Shown here: positions 17,777 through 26,362 of the stretch, piece by piece | Numbering within the stretch: position 1 is the stretch's first letter | Layout of the letters: every line of letters begins with the position of its first letter | Source of the DNA: CAYWTS01 sp964461265 | GTDB lineage: Bacteria > Bacteroidota > Ignavibacteria > Tepidaquicellales > OLB5 | Length of the DNA: 64,000 nt | Direction: 5' to 3' | NCBI GenBank assembly: GCA_964461265.1 | Contig: CAYWTS010000008.1 | Coordinates: 1-64,000 of the forward strand | Notes under the pieces: model-generated | What the model saw: the letters and a program-made list of their open reading frames with translations, nothing else | The model's database searches: none | What the model was told of the DNA's origin: nothing | Program-made: the position numbers and the translations under genes

Positions 17777-17814
17777 GTCCCCCCTTTTTGAAAGGGGGGC
17801 AGGGGGGTTAAAAT
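17777..17814. repeat. GC-rich palindromic repeat, third copy
   Basis: GTCCCCCC-TTTTTGAAA-GGGGGGCAGGGGGG followed by TTAAAAT, same orientation as the left copy. It lies 34 bp beyond the 3' end of the aminotransferase gene, so it may also serve as its terminator region. Confidence 0.75.
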
Positions 17815-17847
17815 CTTATAACCCCTCGTTTGGGCTAATCTTCAAAG

Positions 17848-18819
17848 TCATCTTAAAAAAGAATTATAATAAATCGGGACGCACCAATGGTTTTTAGCAA
17901 CCCAGTCGGAATTGGGAAGCTCAACGTTATGCTTTAAAATCCTGTGACATTGCTCATCGTAAACTTTTCCTGTCGAATTTTCAATCGGGTCAAACACAAT
18001 ATATTTGTAATACCCTGAAATCATTCCCGCCGGCAGCTTAACACGGTTAGCAAATTGCAAATCGAGTTTCCTTGCGTACTCATTTTTAAAAGCGACAATG
18101 TCTTTTAATCTATCGGTTTGAATTGCTCCCATAGCCGCACAAAACTCCGTGATGCGGAAATTTAATCCTTTAACTGCAAAATCAAACTTCCCGTAGTTAC
18201 GGTACTTTTTAGCAAACTGAACCAGTTCTTTATTTTTTGTAACCAGCATTCCTCCTTCGCCGGTTGTAATTGTTTTGGTAGCGTAGAATGAGTAAAACCC
18301 TGCATCGCCCCACTCACCCGGCTTTTTACCATTCCAGCTTGCACCGTGTGAGTGGGCACAGTCTTCTAAGAGTATAATACTGTTTTGCCTGCAATAATCT
18401 GCAATTTTTTCAATATCAAAGGCAATATGTCCGCCTATGTGAACAACAAACACAGCAGCGGGTTTATATTCTTTTGCCTTCGTTCTCATATCATCAAAGT
18501 TCATACACAGATCAAAGCAGTTACAATCAACAAACTGAACATCAACCCCTGCATGCAGCAGTACAAGCGGTGTTGCCATAAATGTATTGGAAGGGCATAA
18601 AACCGTTTTGCCCTGCAGGTTATAAAACTCAATAGCAGAAAGTGCCGCTCCCGCCCAGCTTGAAAAAGCAACTGAGTCTAAACCGTTATGCTCCGCCCAC
18701 TTGTTTTCAAACAGCTCCGTATAGTAGCCCTCTGTCCATTTGTTGGAAGCGACTATTTTATCGAAAGCTTCGTGAAGCTTGGGCAAATCCCGTTTATCAA
18801 ATCCGATGGAAAAGTTCAT
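17848..18819 (-). CDS. DegT/DnrJ/EryC1/StrS-family sugar aminotransferase
   Basis: 323 residues. PLP-dependent transamination of a nucleotide keto-sugar for a surface glycan. Visible features: SWAGAALSAIEF (substrate loop), CPSNTFMATPLVLLHAG, VFVVHIGG, LLEDCAHSHGA with Asp153 for the pyridine nitrogen, and SFYATKTITTGEGG with the Schiff-base Lys182. The family usually runs 360-390 residues; this one stops shortly after HWCVPIYY, so the last helix (about 30-40 residues) is missing, perhaps trimmed by the repeat just downstream. The catalytic core is complete. It is separated from the next gene upstream by 158 bp. Confidence 0.85.
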   Translation of the reverse strand: MNFSIGFDKRDLPKLHEAFDKIVASNKWTEGYYTELFENKWAEHNGLDSVAFSSWAGAALSAIEFYNLQGKTVLCPSNTFMATPLVLLHAGVDVQFVDCNCFDLCMNFDDMRTKAKEYKPAAVFVVHIGGHIAFDIEKIADYCRQNSIILLEDCAHSHGASWNGKKPGEWGDAGFYSFYATKTITTGEGGMLVTKNKELVQFAKKYRNYGKFDFAVKGLNFRITEFCAAMGAIQTDRLKDIVAFKNEYARKLDLQFANRVKLPAGMISGYYKYIVFDPIENSTGKVYDEQCHRILKHNVELPNSDWVAKNHWCVPIYYNSFLR

Positions 18820-18977
18820 TTAATGTATTTATTTTACCCCTTAGAATACTAAGTTCACTTAGAATTTTTGTGTTGTTTTACTGTTTTTTGCAATCATGGT
18901 TGTTATAGGATTTGACGAATTAATACCTACACAAAACTCATTATTAATTTTAAACTGTAATTTTTCCCTTTCAACTT

Positions 18978-19979
18978 TCACCCAATAAGTTCTTCACTTG
19001 AATCAAAATAGTGGTTATAATATACCTTTTGTTTCGGGTTTTTAATTTCCTTCGACTCAAGCTTTGCATAAATTTCTTTTGCTGCTTCTTCTATTGTATG
19101 CGCCGGCATAAAGCCAAGCTCGTCCTGAATTTTCTTAAATGACACGCGGTAGTCACGTGCATCGGTTGACGTGTGCTCAAGATTTACACTTACTTCCTTA
19201 AGCACAGTGGATATTCTGTTTGCAACATCTTTTATTTTATAGTTCTGCTGCTCCGAGCCAACGTTATAAACCTTTCCCCTTACAAGCTCAATATCTGATT
19301 CAAGTACTTTTATATAAGCATGCGCTGCATCTTTTACGTGCATTAGCGGACGCCACTGCTCGCCGCCGTAAATATGGATCTTCTTTTCGGTGAACGCTGT
19401 CATTGTCATAGTATTTACCACAAGGTCAAACCTCATACGGGGCGAGTACCCATAAAGGGTCGACATACGCATGAGCGTTGGTGCAAAGCTGCTGTCTGCC
19501 ATGTTGCGTATAATTTCTTCTGATGAAATTTTTGTCTGAGCGTAAAGTGATACAGGATTCAGGGGTGAGTTTTCATCAAGCATAACTCCTTCTCCTCCTA
19601 TCCCGTAGACACTGCACGTGGAAGCATATATAAAGCGTTGTATTTTTTTAAGCTTGCAGGCAGAGGCGATTGCCTGTGAGGCAAGGTAATTGGTCTCAAC
19701 GGTCTGTTCGGGTCGGTTTGCTGAGGCGGGATCGCCTACAACTGCTGCAAGCAGTATTACACTGCCTGCGCTAGCCATTGATGAGTTAACACACTCTATG
19801 TTACGAATATCACCCTCATTGATTTCAACGTTCGGATTGCCTTCAAATCTCTTAATCGGTTTTTTACCATAGATAAAACTATCAAGTATTCTTACCTGAT
19901 AACCATGATTAACCAGTGCTTCTACAAGCACCGTTCCAAGGTATCCTGCTCCGCCTATTACAAGTACTTTATTGTTCAT
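18978..19979 (-). CDS. NAD-dependent epimerase/dehydratase (extended SDR)
   Basis: 333 residues. The N-terminal Rossmann motif is GGAGYLG (9-15); catalytic Tyr146 and Lys150 are in LYAQTK after the STCSVYG block at about 120. The family acts on nucleotide sugars such as UDP-glucose or dTDP-hexoses, with NAD bound throughout the reaction. Blocks RMSTLYGYSPRMRFDLVV and VYNVGSEQQNYKIKDVA are typical of the substrate-binding half. Exact reaction is not predictable. It lies 44 bp downstream of a second SDR, so both probably modify the same sugar precursor. Confidence 0.85.
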   Translation of the reverse strand: MNNKVLVIGGAGYLGTVLVEALVNHGYQVRILDSFIYGKKPIKRFEGNPNVEINEGDIRNIECVNSSMASAGSVILLAAVVGDPASANRPEQTVETNYLASQAIASACKLKKIQRFIYASTCSVYGIGGEGVMLDENSPLNPVSLYAQTKISSEEIIRNMADSSFAPTLMRMSTLYGYSPRMRFDLVVNTMTMTAFTEKKIHIYGGEQWRPLMHVKDAAHAYIKVLESDIELVRGKVYNVGSEQQNYKIKDVANRISTVLKEVSVNLEHTSTDARDYRVSFKKIQDELGFMPAHTIEEAAKEIYAKLESKEIKNPKQKVYYNHYFDSSEELIG

Positions 19980-20023
19980 AATAATTCAGAGAACTCGTGC
20001 CACCTCCCGTATTAAATACGGGC

Positions 20024-20938
20024 TCAAGTCGCAGTACGAGTGATTGTTTTTACGTATTTCTCAAGTGCTTCTTTATAGCTCCATTGAGGTTTCCACCCGA
20101 GGAGCTTTTCTGCCTTCGCAGATGATATATAACGCCCCTGGTAATTCCCCCGTCTGTCTTCAATGAATCTGATTTTTGCCTTCTTATTCAGTATCTCTTC
20201 AAGGGTTTTCACAATCTGTATTACACTTATCTGTTCCCTGCCATTGATATTAAAAATTTCGTTCTCTGCTTCCGTTTTAATGCAGGCAGCGTTGCCTTCT
20301 GCTAAATCACGCACGTAAATAAACTGCCGTGTCTGGCTGCCCGTGCCGTGTATTGTTATTTCTTCACCCTTCAGAATTTTATTAATAAAAATAGGGGTCA
20401 CCGTTTCAGCCCTCGCACGCTCACCAAAGGGAATTCCGTAGCGTATTATTGTATAATTTACCCCATACAGTGTTTTATAGTTTTTACAGAAGAGCTCAGC
20501 GGCAATCTTCGATGAAGTGTAAAGATGGTCAGGGTTTTGTGCGTAGTGAGTTTCTTCTGTTATCATTTCCGAAACCTTTCCTTCGGTACTGCCATAGACC
20601 CATTCGGTGGATGCAAGCAATACCCTTTTCACATTGCTGTTTCTTGAACAATCCAGAACATTAAGCGTTGAAACCGACGTGTTATGGTTCGAATAAACAG
20701 GATTTTCATAAAAATGGTTTACATTTGCTTCGGCTGCAAGATGATAAATAAAATCTGCATCTTTAATTGTTTCAAGAAACTTTGCCCGGTTGTTTACATC
20801 TCCAATTACGGATAAGCATTCCTGCTTAATCTTCGGTTTTTCAAGATCATAAATTGTAACATCATGCCCTTTTTCAATCAGCACGTCAACAACATGAGAG
20901 CCAATGAACCCGGAACCACCGGTTACAATGATTTTCAT
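20024..20938 (-). CDS. NAD-dependent epimerase/dehydratase (extended SDR)
   Basis: 304 residues. Cofactor motif GGSGFIG (7-13), acidic strand end YDLEKP, ASTEWVYG at 109-116, catalytic Tyr140 and Lys144 (YTSSK), and HGTGSQTRQFIYVRDLAEGN, the usual UDP-sugar-epimerase block. Probably a UDP-hexose 4-epimerase-like or dehydratase enzyme supplying a sugar for the polysaccharide. It overlaps the deacetylase gene upstream by 4 bp. It is not close in sequence to the other SDR in this cluster, so the two likely do different steps. Confidence 0.85.
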   Translation of the reverse strand: MKIIVTGGSGFIGSHVVDVLIEKGHDVTIYDLEKPKIKQECLSVIGDVNNRAKFLETIKDADFIYHLAAEANVNHFYENPVYSNHNTSVSTLNVLDCSRNSNVKRVLLASTEWVYGSTEGKVSEMITEETHYAQNPDHLYTSSKIAAELFCKNYKTLYGVNYTIIRYGIPFGERARAETVTPIFINKILKGEEITIHGTGSQTRQFIYVRDLAEGNAACIKTEAENEIFNINGREQISVIQIVKTLEEILNKKAKIRFIEDRRGNYQGRYISSAKAEKLLGWKPQWSYKEALEKYVKTITRTAT

Positions 20939-21855
20939 TTTTTAGCTATGTTTTTGATTTTTAAAACTTTCTGCTGCCACACACCAAAAATATGACAAAG
21001 CTCCTCCTGGAAAAAGCCATTTCCTATACCAAAACGCCTGAGCCTTAACACATAATCTTTGGAGCGTATAAAATCGTTGCCTCCTATAACAGCCAGTCTG
21101 TAGCCGTTTTTAAGCAAAAATTCATCTTCCTTACCGGTATAATCGCCATTCGGAAAACAGAAACTCACCGAAGGTTTACCTGTCCACTTTTCTATTTTTT
21201 CCTTCGATTCCCTGAGTTCTCTATCCACAACTTCGGGAGAACAATTTGGTGTAATTACATGGTTAACCGTGTGGCTGCCAAAGCTTATAAAGTCATATTT
21301 CGACATGCTGCGTACATCCTCTACTGTCATAGCTTCGCGAACCATCCCGCTGCCAAACTTTTCTTCCATCAAGTTCGCAATTTTTTTCCTTTCGGTTTCA
21401 TTCACATCCCATAACTTATTAATATCACGGTTATATGGTTCGGGCAGGTGTTTCTTGTGCTTCTCAAAGAGTGTCCACCAGAAGTAACCTTTATCCTGCA
21501 CACTTCCGGTGCAGATAAAAAACGTTGCCGGAATCTTTTTTTGAACCAGAACCGGCAGAACATTCTTAATATTACCTTTCCATCCGTCATCAAAAGAAAT
21601 CCAGACTGCTCCCCCGGGCAGGCTGCGTTTATTATAAACAAAATCGAATACGTCGCTTTCAGAAACAAAATAAAAGCCGTTATCAAGCAGCCAGTTAATA
21701 CATTTTGTAAACAGCTTTTCGCTAGGGTTATGAAAACATAATGCAGTAATACAGTTTCCGCTTTTTGCAAGGTTCACAGCATCGCTAAACTCTCCTGTAA
21801 ATTTAATAAAAAAACCTAAAATTCCTGCAATAATATTTCTGATTATTTTTAACAT
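20935..21855 (-). CDS. Polysaccharide deacetylase (NodB homology)
   Basis: 306 residues. The NodB domain starts with WISFDDGW (Asp89 and Asp90), has the metal-binding SHTVNH (His195 and His199), and the CFPNGDY strand near 232. An N-terminal hydrophobic stretch (about 5-17) may be a membrane anchor. It removes acetyl groups from N-acetylated or O-acetylated sugars in a metal-dependent reaction. Position between an SDR and an acetyltransferase suggests that acetylation of the same glycan is being tuned. Overlaps the downstream SDR by 4 bp. Confidence 0.85.
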   Translation of the reverse strand: MLKIIRNIIAGILGFFIKFTGEFSDAVNLAKSGNCITALCFHNPSEKLFTKCINWLLDNGFYFVSESDVFDFVYNKRSLPGGAVWISFDDGWKGNIKNVLPVLVQKKIPATFFICTGSVQDKGYFWWTLFEKHKKHLPEPYNRDINKLWDVNETERKKIANLMEEKFGSGMVREAMTVEDVRSMSKYDFISFGSHTVNHVITPNCSPEVVDRELRESKEKIEKWTGKPSVSFCFPNGDYTGKEDEFLLKNGYRLAVIGGNDFIRSKDYVLRLRRFGIGNGFFQEELCHIFGVWQQKVLKIKNIAKK

Positions 21856-21873
21856 CTCCCGCTGTCTCCGGTA

Positions 21874-22815
21874 TTAAAAAGTATCAAAATCTGCCAGTGT
21901 GAACTTCAGGTTTGAAAGGTCAAGCCCGCTCCCAAAATCGAGGTAACATACCGGCATACCTTCCCGTGGTTCATACCTGATGCTCAGGTAATTATCCATC
22001 CACACACCTGGGCTAAACTGGAAAGTGATGCAGTGTGCTCCAACAGCAAAAGCCAGCCTTTTAAGCTTATCCAGAACTCTGAAAAAAGTCTGCATATCAA
22101 CTTTTTCCATATCTCCCACCTGCAGCGAACTCCCAAGCTTTACATAAACCCCAATACCGTTCACATCCAGAATAAATTTTTTACAATACTGTTTATAAAT
22201 ATAGAACTTTTCATCCCGCTCTGTATATATAATATTCTCGCCTGCAAGTGAATTCTGGAAATATGTACCTGTTATATATTTTCTTAAAATCTTCATGCTG
22301 TATGAATCGTATATTCCCTGCATAGCCGGAAATTTGGTGGCAGCACCTGCCAGAGGCAAAGCAGGAACAAAGATGCTGTATTTTTTTAAATCACCGTTAT
22401 GTGTCCAATTGAGCTTCATCAGCCCGCCGTATGAATTTTGCCTGTTGGGAAAACCATAGACAAATGCAATACCTTCTTCAGCGGCTTTTTCGTATGTTAA
22501 TGCTGCAAGTTTTACAAATAATCCTCTGCCCCTGTGGTGTGAGTGGGTCATTGTATCACCCGATTGCGCAGCTAGGACCCGTTTCCCGTTATACATCATT
22601 GTCAACGGGAAAATTCCGTAATATGCTGCCGGCTCACCGCTTCGCGTGTATGCAAGAAAACCTATCACACCTGCACCGAAGGGCTCGGTGTTATATTTTT
22701 TTTCTAAAAACCCGGTGGCTACTTTTTCACGGAAAGCGTTCTCATACAAATAACTCAAATGACTGAACTGGTCATATGTAAAGGGGCGTATTATATAATC
22801 TCCAGCATTTGCCAT
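21874..22815 (-). CDS. GNAT-fold acetyltransferase
   Basis: 313 residues, longer than a single GNAT domain. The acetyl-CoA loop is HHRGRGLFVKLAALTYEKA at about 93-111 (R-G-x-G-L-F type), followed by FVYGFPNRQNSYGGLMKLNW, a block I associate with GNAT proteins found in polysaccharide clusters of Bacteroidota. The C-terminal 150 residues are less conserved and may bind the acceptor sugar. It lies 18 bp from the deacetylase and 15 bp from a glycosyltransferase, so it likely modifies the glycan made here. Confidence 0.75.
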   Translation of the reverse strand: MANAGDYIIRPFTYDQFSHLSYLYENAFREKVATGFLEKKYNTEPFGAGVIGFLAYTRSGEPAAYYGIFPLTMMYNGKRVLAAQSGDTMTHSHHRGRGLFVKLAALTYEKAAEEGIAFVYGFPNRQNSYGGLMKLNWTHNGDLKKYSIFVPALPLAGAATKFPAMQGIYDSYSMKILRKYITGTYFQNSLAGENIIYTERDEKFYIYKQYCKKFILDVNGIGVYVKLGSSLQVGDMEKVDMQTFFRVLDKLKRLAFAVGAHCITFQFSPGVWMDNYLSIRYEPREGMPVCYLDFGSGLDLSNLKFTLADFDTF

Positions 22816-22830
22816 TAAATATAAACCCGG

Positions 22831-24015
22831 CTAATTTTCCAATTTCTTGAGAAGCACTTCAAGCTTGTAGTATAATGCTTTATACGAATACAGGTTAAGG
22901 ACGCTTTCACGCATATTTTTATAATTCTCAGGATGGTCAATCACTTTCAGGATTGCTTCCTTGTATTCTTCAAGGCTATTCGGTATTTCCCCTATCTCTG
23001 AAACATTATCGCCCAGGTAATTATGCAGGGCATTGCTTACCACAGGCGTATTACATGCAAGGCTTTCGAGCGGCGCAATGCCTGTACCACCAAAATAATC
23101 ATCACGCAGTGAAAACAACACGTAAACATCGGCAGCCGAGTAATATTTGTATAAATCTTTATTTAATTTCCTGCCTTCGAGTATTGCCCCTGAGCTCTCT
23201 GCAAATCTGCTGCTATCTTCCCACGGGTCACCCGGCGTATTACCGACTATAACAAGCTCAACTTCAGGTCTTGATTTTTTTATCTCCAGCCACGTGTTAA
23301 TCATTTCTTCAACCTGCTTGTATTTATACAGTTTACCTACATAAAGTATATATTTTTTGTCCTGGTCCCATCCCAGTTCTTTTCTTGCCTGCATCTTTGG
23401 AATCGGTATCATATAATCGAAGTTTACTCCCGTACTCCAGAAAACAACATCGATCCCCGGATGTGACATGTCAAAGTATTGTATCTGTTTTTTCTCTCCT
23501 GTCATAATGCAGTCTATATGCTTATAAACTCTTTTTTCTACAAACATATCAAATCGTGCTTTTAGTTTTCTCAAACCTCTGGTATGATGTACACGAAAAA
23601 AAGGTGACCAATCACCGTGATGTGTTGTTATTATTTTACACTTGGAGCCAAAAAAATAAAGAATCTGGTATGCAACCCAGTAATGTGTGTGGTTAACTAT
23701 AAGTATGGGGTTAGTTATCTTTATTTCCTTCTTTAGTTCACGGATAAACTTCCATGAAAAATCAACAACGTTTGCCTTATGAATCGAAGGAAACACCCTG
23801 AACTTTACACCTAAGTGTACGCCTTCGTAATACCTATCGGTATAACCATCAAGACGCCATACTTCTATATCGTAGCCGGGAATGTACTGCTTTATGTTTT
23901 TTCCCAAATTACCGCCAAAGCCGTATGTAAAAAACCTGTTTTCGGGGTCTGGTTTCCTGGGGGTGTGGTCCGGCTCATAATTATGACATACTACAATTAC
24001 CTTTTTATTTTTCAC
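22831..24015 (-). CDS. Glycosyltransferase, GT4-like
   Basis: 394 residues, GT-B fold. Acceptor-side N-terminus KKVIVVCHNYEPDHTP, glycine loop GFGGNLGKNI, then the donor domain starting ILYVGKLYKYKQVEEMI, ELVIVGNTPGDPW, and APLESLACNTPVVSNALHN, the conserved acidic site for the nucleotide sugar. Part of the same leftward run, 15 bp before the acetyltransferase. Donor and acceptor are unknown. Confidence 0.9.
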   Translation of the reverse strand: MKNKKVIVVCHNYEPDHTPRKPDPENRFFTYGFGGNLGKNIKQYIPGYDIEVWRLDGYTDRYYEGVHLGVKFRVFPSIHKANVVDFSWKFIRELKKEIKITNPILIVNHTHYWVAYQILYFFGSKCKIITTHHGDWSPFFRVHHTRGLRKLKARFDMFVEKRVYKHIDCIMTGEKKQIQYFDMSHPGIDVVFWSTGVNFDYMIPIPKMQARKELGWDQDKKYILYVGKLYKYKQVEEMINTWLEIKKSRPEVELVIVGNTPGDPWEDSSRFAESSGAILEGRKLNKDLYKYYSAADVYVLFSLRDDYFGGTGIAPLESLACNTPVVSNALHNYLGDNVSEIGEIPNSLEEYKEAILKVIDHPENYKNMRESVLNLYSYKALYYKLEVLLKKLEN

Positions 24016-24071
24016 CTGTATTCAGCAGAATTTAACAAATATTGAGTTTTTTAAACAAATAATAAACATAT

Positions 24072-25175
24072 TTATGCCTGCAAACCGGCACGTTTAAAGC
24101 ATTCTATATATGAAACAGCAAGTGAAGCCATCGAAAACTTACGCATCATCTCATCCGAAATATAACCTGACATGTTGTTAATCTCCTCTCTCTTATTAAT
24201 AACTTCCTTCATCTTCTCAGCAAGTCCCTTGGAAGTATTATCAAAAAAGAATCCCGATTTGCCTTCTTCAACATACTCCTCAAATCCGGGAAGCCTGCTG
24301 CATATCACCGGCTTATTCTGATTATAGGCTATAAGCAGGGGACCGCATTGCGATACGTGCCTGTATGGGATAATTATTACATCGTTGCTTTTGAATATTC
24401 CGTAAACTTCCTTATAATCTATATAGTTATCATAAAGATTGATGCTCTTAACATGGTTTATGCTTTCCAATATCTGCTGGTTATTATACATTATTTTCCC
24501 GTAAATATTAACCACAAAATCATCGGTTTCGGATTCAAGCATTCGTGCAGCTTCTATCAAAGTTTCAATCCCCTTATATACCAGTATACTCCCAAAGAAA
24601 AAGAATTTTACTTTTTTCCCGCTGTTATTTCCCTCATATTTTTTGCCAGCTGAGGCTTCCCGAACAGAACATTTTTCGTAGTAATTTATTACCGGAAGCT
24701 GAAGAACATATGGATAATGTTTGTATCTCTCTGCAAAAACCGCAGCCTGTGTTTTACTCATAACAGCAACCGATTTTTTAAACAAATTAAAGGTGATCTT
24801 CTGTGAAAGCATCCCGTGATAATCGCTCTCGCCTGGGTGAAGCTCAACATCATGGGCGTTGATAACAAGCTTCCCCCGAATAAAAAATTTTATCAAAACC
24901 GACTGAAGAAATGAGAGCGTATTAAACCAGACACAGTCGGCTTTTTGTCTTTTTACAAAACGAAGCAGTTTCATTTCCCCGATTATCCGGAGCGGGTTGG
25001 CAAACCGTGCTCTCTTAAAATAGAACGCATTATGTTTCCTGCAAAAAGATTTTATTTCTTCATTTTTCGATTTCGCAGTAATAATTGTACAAACATCAAT
25101 GTGTTTTTTAAGTTCATCTATCATGGTATAACTGTGGTCTATCAAGCTCTCGGTTGTAACAAACAATACTTTCAT
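24072..25175 (-). CDS. Glycosyltransferase, GT4-like
   Basis: 367 residues, GT-B fold. Donor domain KVKFFFFGSILVYKGIETLIEA, then DNYIDYKEVYGIFKSNDVIIIPYRH and QCGPLLIAYNQNKPVICSRLPGF, in which the usual E-x7-E is partly replaced by Gln/Cys (SQCGPLLIAY). The H-x-G-E in LHPGESDYHG is on the acceptor side. The ending VEEGKSGFFFDN is typical. It overlaps the upstream GT9 gene by 4 bp. Confidence 0.85.
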   Translation of the reverse strand: MKVLFVTTESLIDHSYTMIDELKKHIDVCTIITAKSKNEEIKSFCRKHNAFYFKRARFANPLRIIGEMKLLRFVKRQKADCVWFNTLSFLQSVLIKFFIRGKLVINAHDVELHPGESDYHGMLSQKITFNLFKKSVAVMSKTQAAVFAERYKHYPYVLQLPVINYYEKCSVREASAGKKYEGNNSGKKVKFFFFGSILVYKGIETLIEAARMLESETDDFVVNIYGKIMYNNQQILESINHVKSINLYDNYIDYKEVYGIFKSNDVIIIPYRHVSQCGPLLIAYNQNKPVICSRLPGFEEYVEEGKSGFFFDNTSKGLAEKMKEVINKREEINNMSGYISDEMMRKFSMASLAVSYIECFKRAGLQA

Positions 25176-26362
25176 TTCCGTGTACCTCCTGTCAATGCCT
25201 CATAAACCTGTGACACGCTAATAGTATTCATGCAGTTCACCGTTTTATCACATTTATTCAAATAACAGCACAGGCAGTTAACTTCATTGCTTGTTATAAT
25301 TCTGCCATTGCCGAACACATCAAGCTCTGTGCTTGATGTTGGTCCTGTCAGAACCACAACATACTTACCGAGAGTGGTTGCAATGTGAAATGCCAGTGAA
25401 TCGGAAGTAAAAACTCTATCAGATAGCAATATAATAGATATAAAATCATCAACCGAATTATCACATCCGAAATGTACTACATTATTTCTTTTCACCAAAT
25501 GATTCTCAATACTATTATAGAATTCCCTGTCATCATTCCCTGCAACCATGCCAACAAGATTTTCGGGGTTTTCCGAAAGCCTGTTTATTAAGCCGATGTA
25601 GCCTTCAGTAGTCCACTTTTTATACTGCCATCGGTTACCACCCCCAAGATTTACCAGGTAAAAAGAGCTAAAGTTTTCAAGTCCTGTTTTTCTGGAAATC
25701 TCTGCAACACTTTTTTTTATTTCACTGCTTGTTCCTAAATAAGGTTTTGTGTTTTCGTAATTTAATCCGCATATATCATGAATTAACCTGTGGTAAGTTT
25801 TCTGATTGGCTTTCTTAAAATTATCATCTATGCCCATAAGATACCACTCGTTTGCAAGTTCGTTCACGGGATACGGTTTACTGTTCACAAGCTCGTAACC
25901 AAACTTTTCACCTGCAATAATATTGTTCATAATTGAACAGCTTTCAGTGCCGCTGTCAAGGTTAATAGCAATATCAAACTCTTCATTGAACAAGTGAGAG
26001 ATGTCCTCGTTATCAAAATAAATCTCATCTATCAGAAGGTTGTTTTTTAAAACGGGAAATGACCTTTCCTTGGTTATCCAGTAAATATCGGAATCGGGAT
26101 ATTTTTTCTTTATGGAAGGAAGCAGGGAAGTAGTTCTGAGAACATCACCCATTGCATCAAGTTTGATGATGATAATCTTTACAAATTTATCAGCTGGTGT
26201 CTCGTAATATTTTTCAGGGATGGGAGGAAATTCATTTTTAATTTCTTCGTCTTTTTCATAGAGTGAACAGTTCGGGCAAAAAACACTGTATTGCTTATTC
26301 GGCTTGCATGGTCTATCCCCGTGAAAATAGACGCAGTCGAAATGAACAATGGGAAGCTTCAT
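25172..26362 (-). CDS. Glycosyltransferase family 9 (heptosyltransferase-like)
   Basis: 396 residues. The GT9 core is clear: IIIKLDAMGDVLRTTSLLPS near 64, YWITKERS, DIAINLDSG, FYLVNLGGGNRWQYKKW, and FTSDSLAFHIATTLGKYVVVLTGPTS, the H-x-A-x-x-x-x-x-x-x-x-x-L-F-G-P-type donor site. It also has an N-terminal Cys cluster (Cys10, Cys19, Cys29, Cys32) and a second Cys-rich patch near 375-390 (NCLCCYLNKC), possibly metal-binding or disulfide-forming. GT9 enzymes add heptose or related sugars to LPS core. Confidence 0.85.
   Translation of the reverse strand: MKLPIVHFDCVYFHGDRPCKPNKQYSVFCPNCSLYEKDEEIKNEFPPIPEKYYETPADKFVKIIIIKLDAMGDVLRTTSLLPSIKKKYPDSDIYWITKERSFPVLKNNLLIDEIYFDNEDISHLFNEEFDIAINLDSGTESCSIMNNIIAGEKFGYELVNSKPYPVNELANEWYLMGIDDNFKKANQKTYHRLIHDICGLNYENTKPYLGTSSEIKKSVAEISRKTGLENFSSFYLVNLGGGNRWQYKKWTTEGYIGLINRLSENPENLVGMVAGNDDREFYNSIENHLVKRNNVVHFGCDNSVDDFISIILLSDRVFTSDSLAFHIATTLGKYVVVLTGPTSSTELDVFGNGRIITSNEVNCLCCYLNKCDKTVNCMNTISVSQVYEALTGGTRK

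Noticed and set aside
17258..17814. CRISPR array at the palindrome cluster
   Set aside because: Units are unequally spaced, differ in orientation, and enclose a gene; there are no regular spacers and no cas genes.
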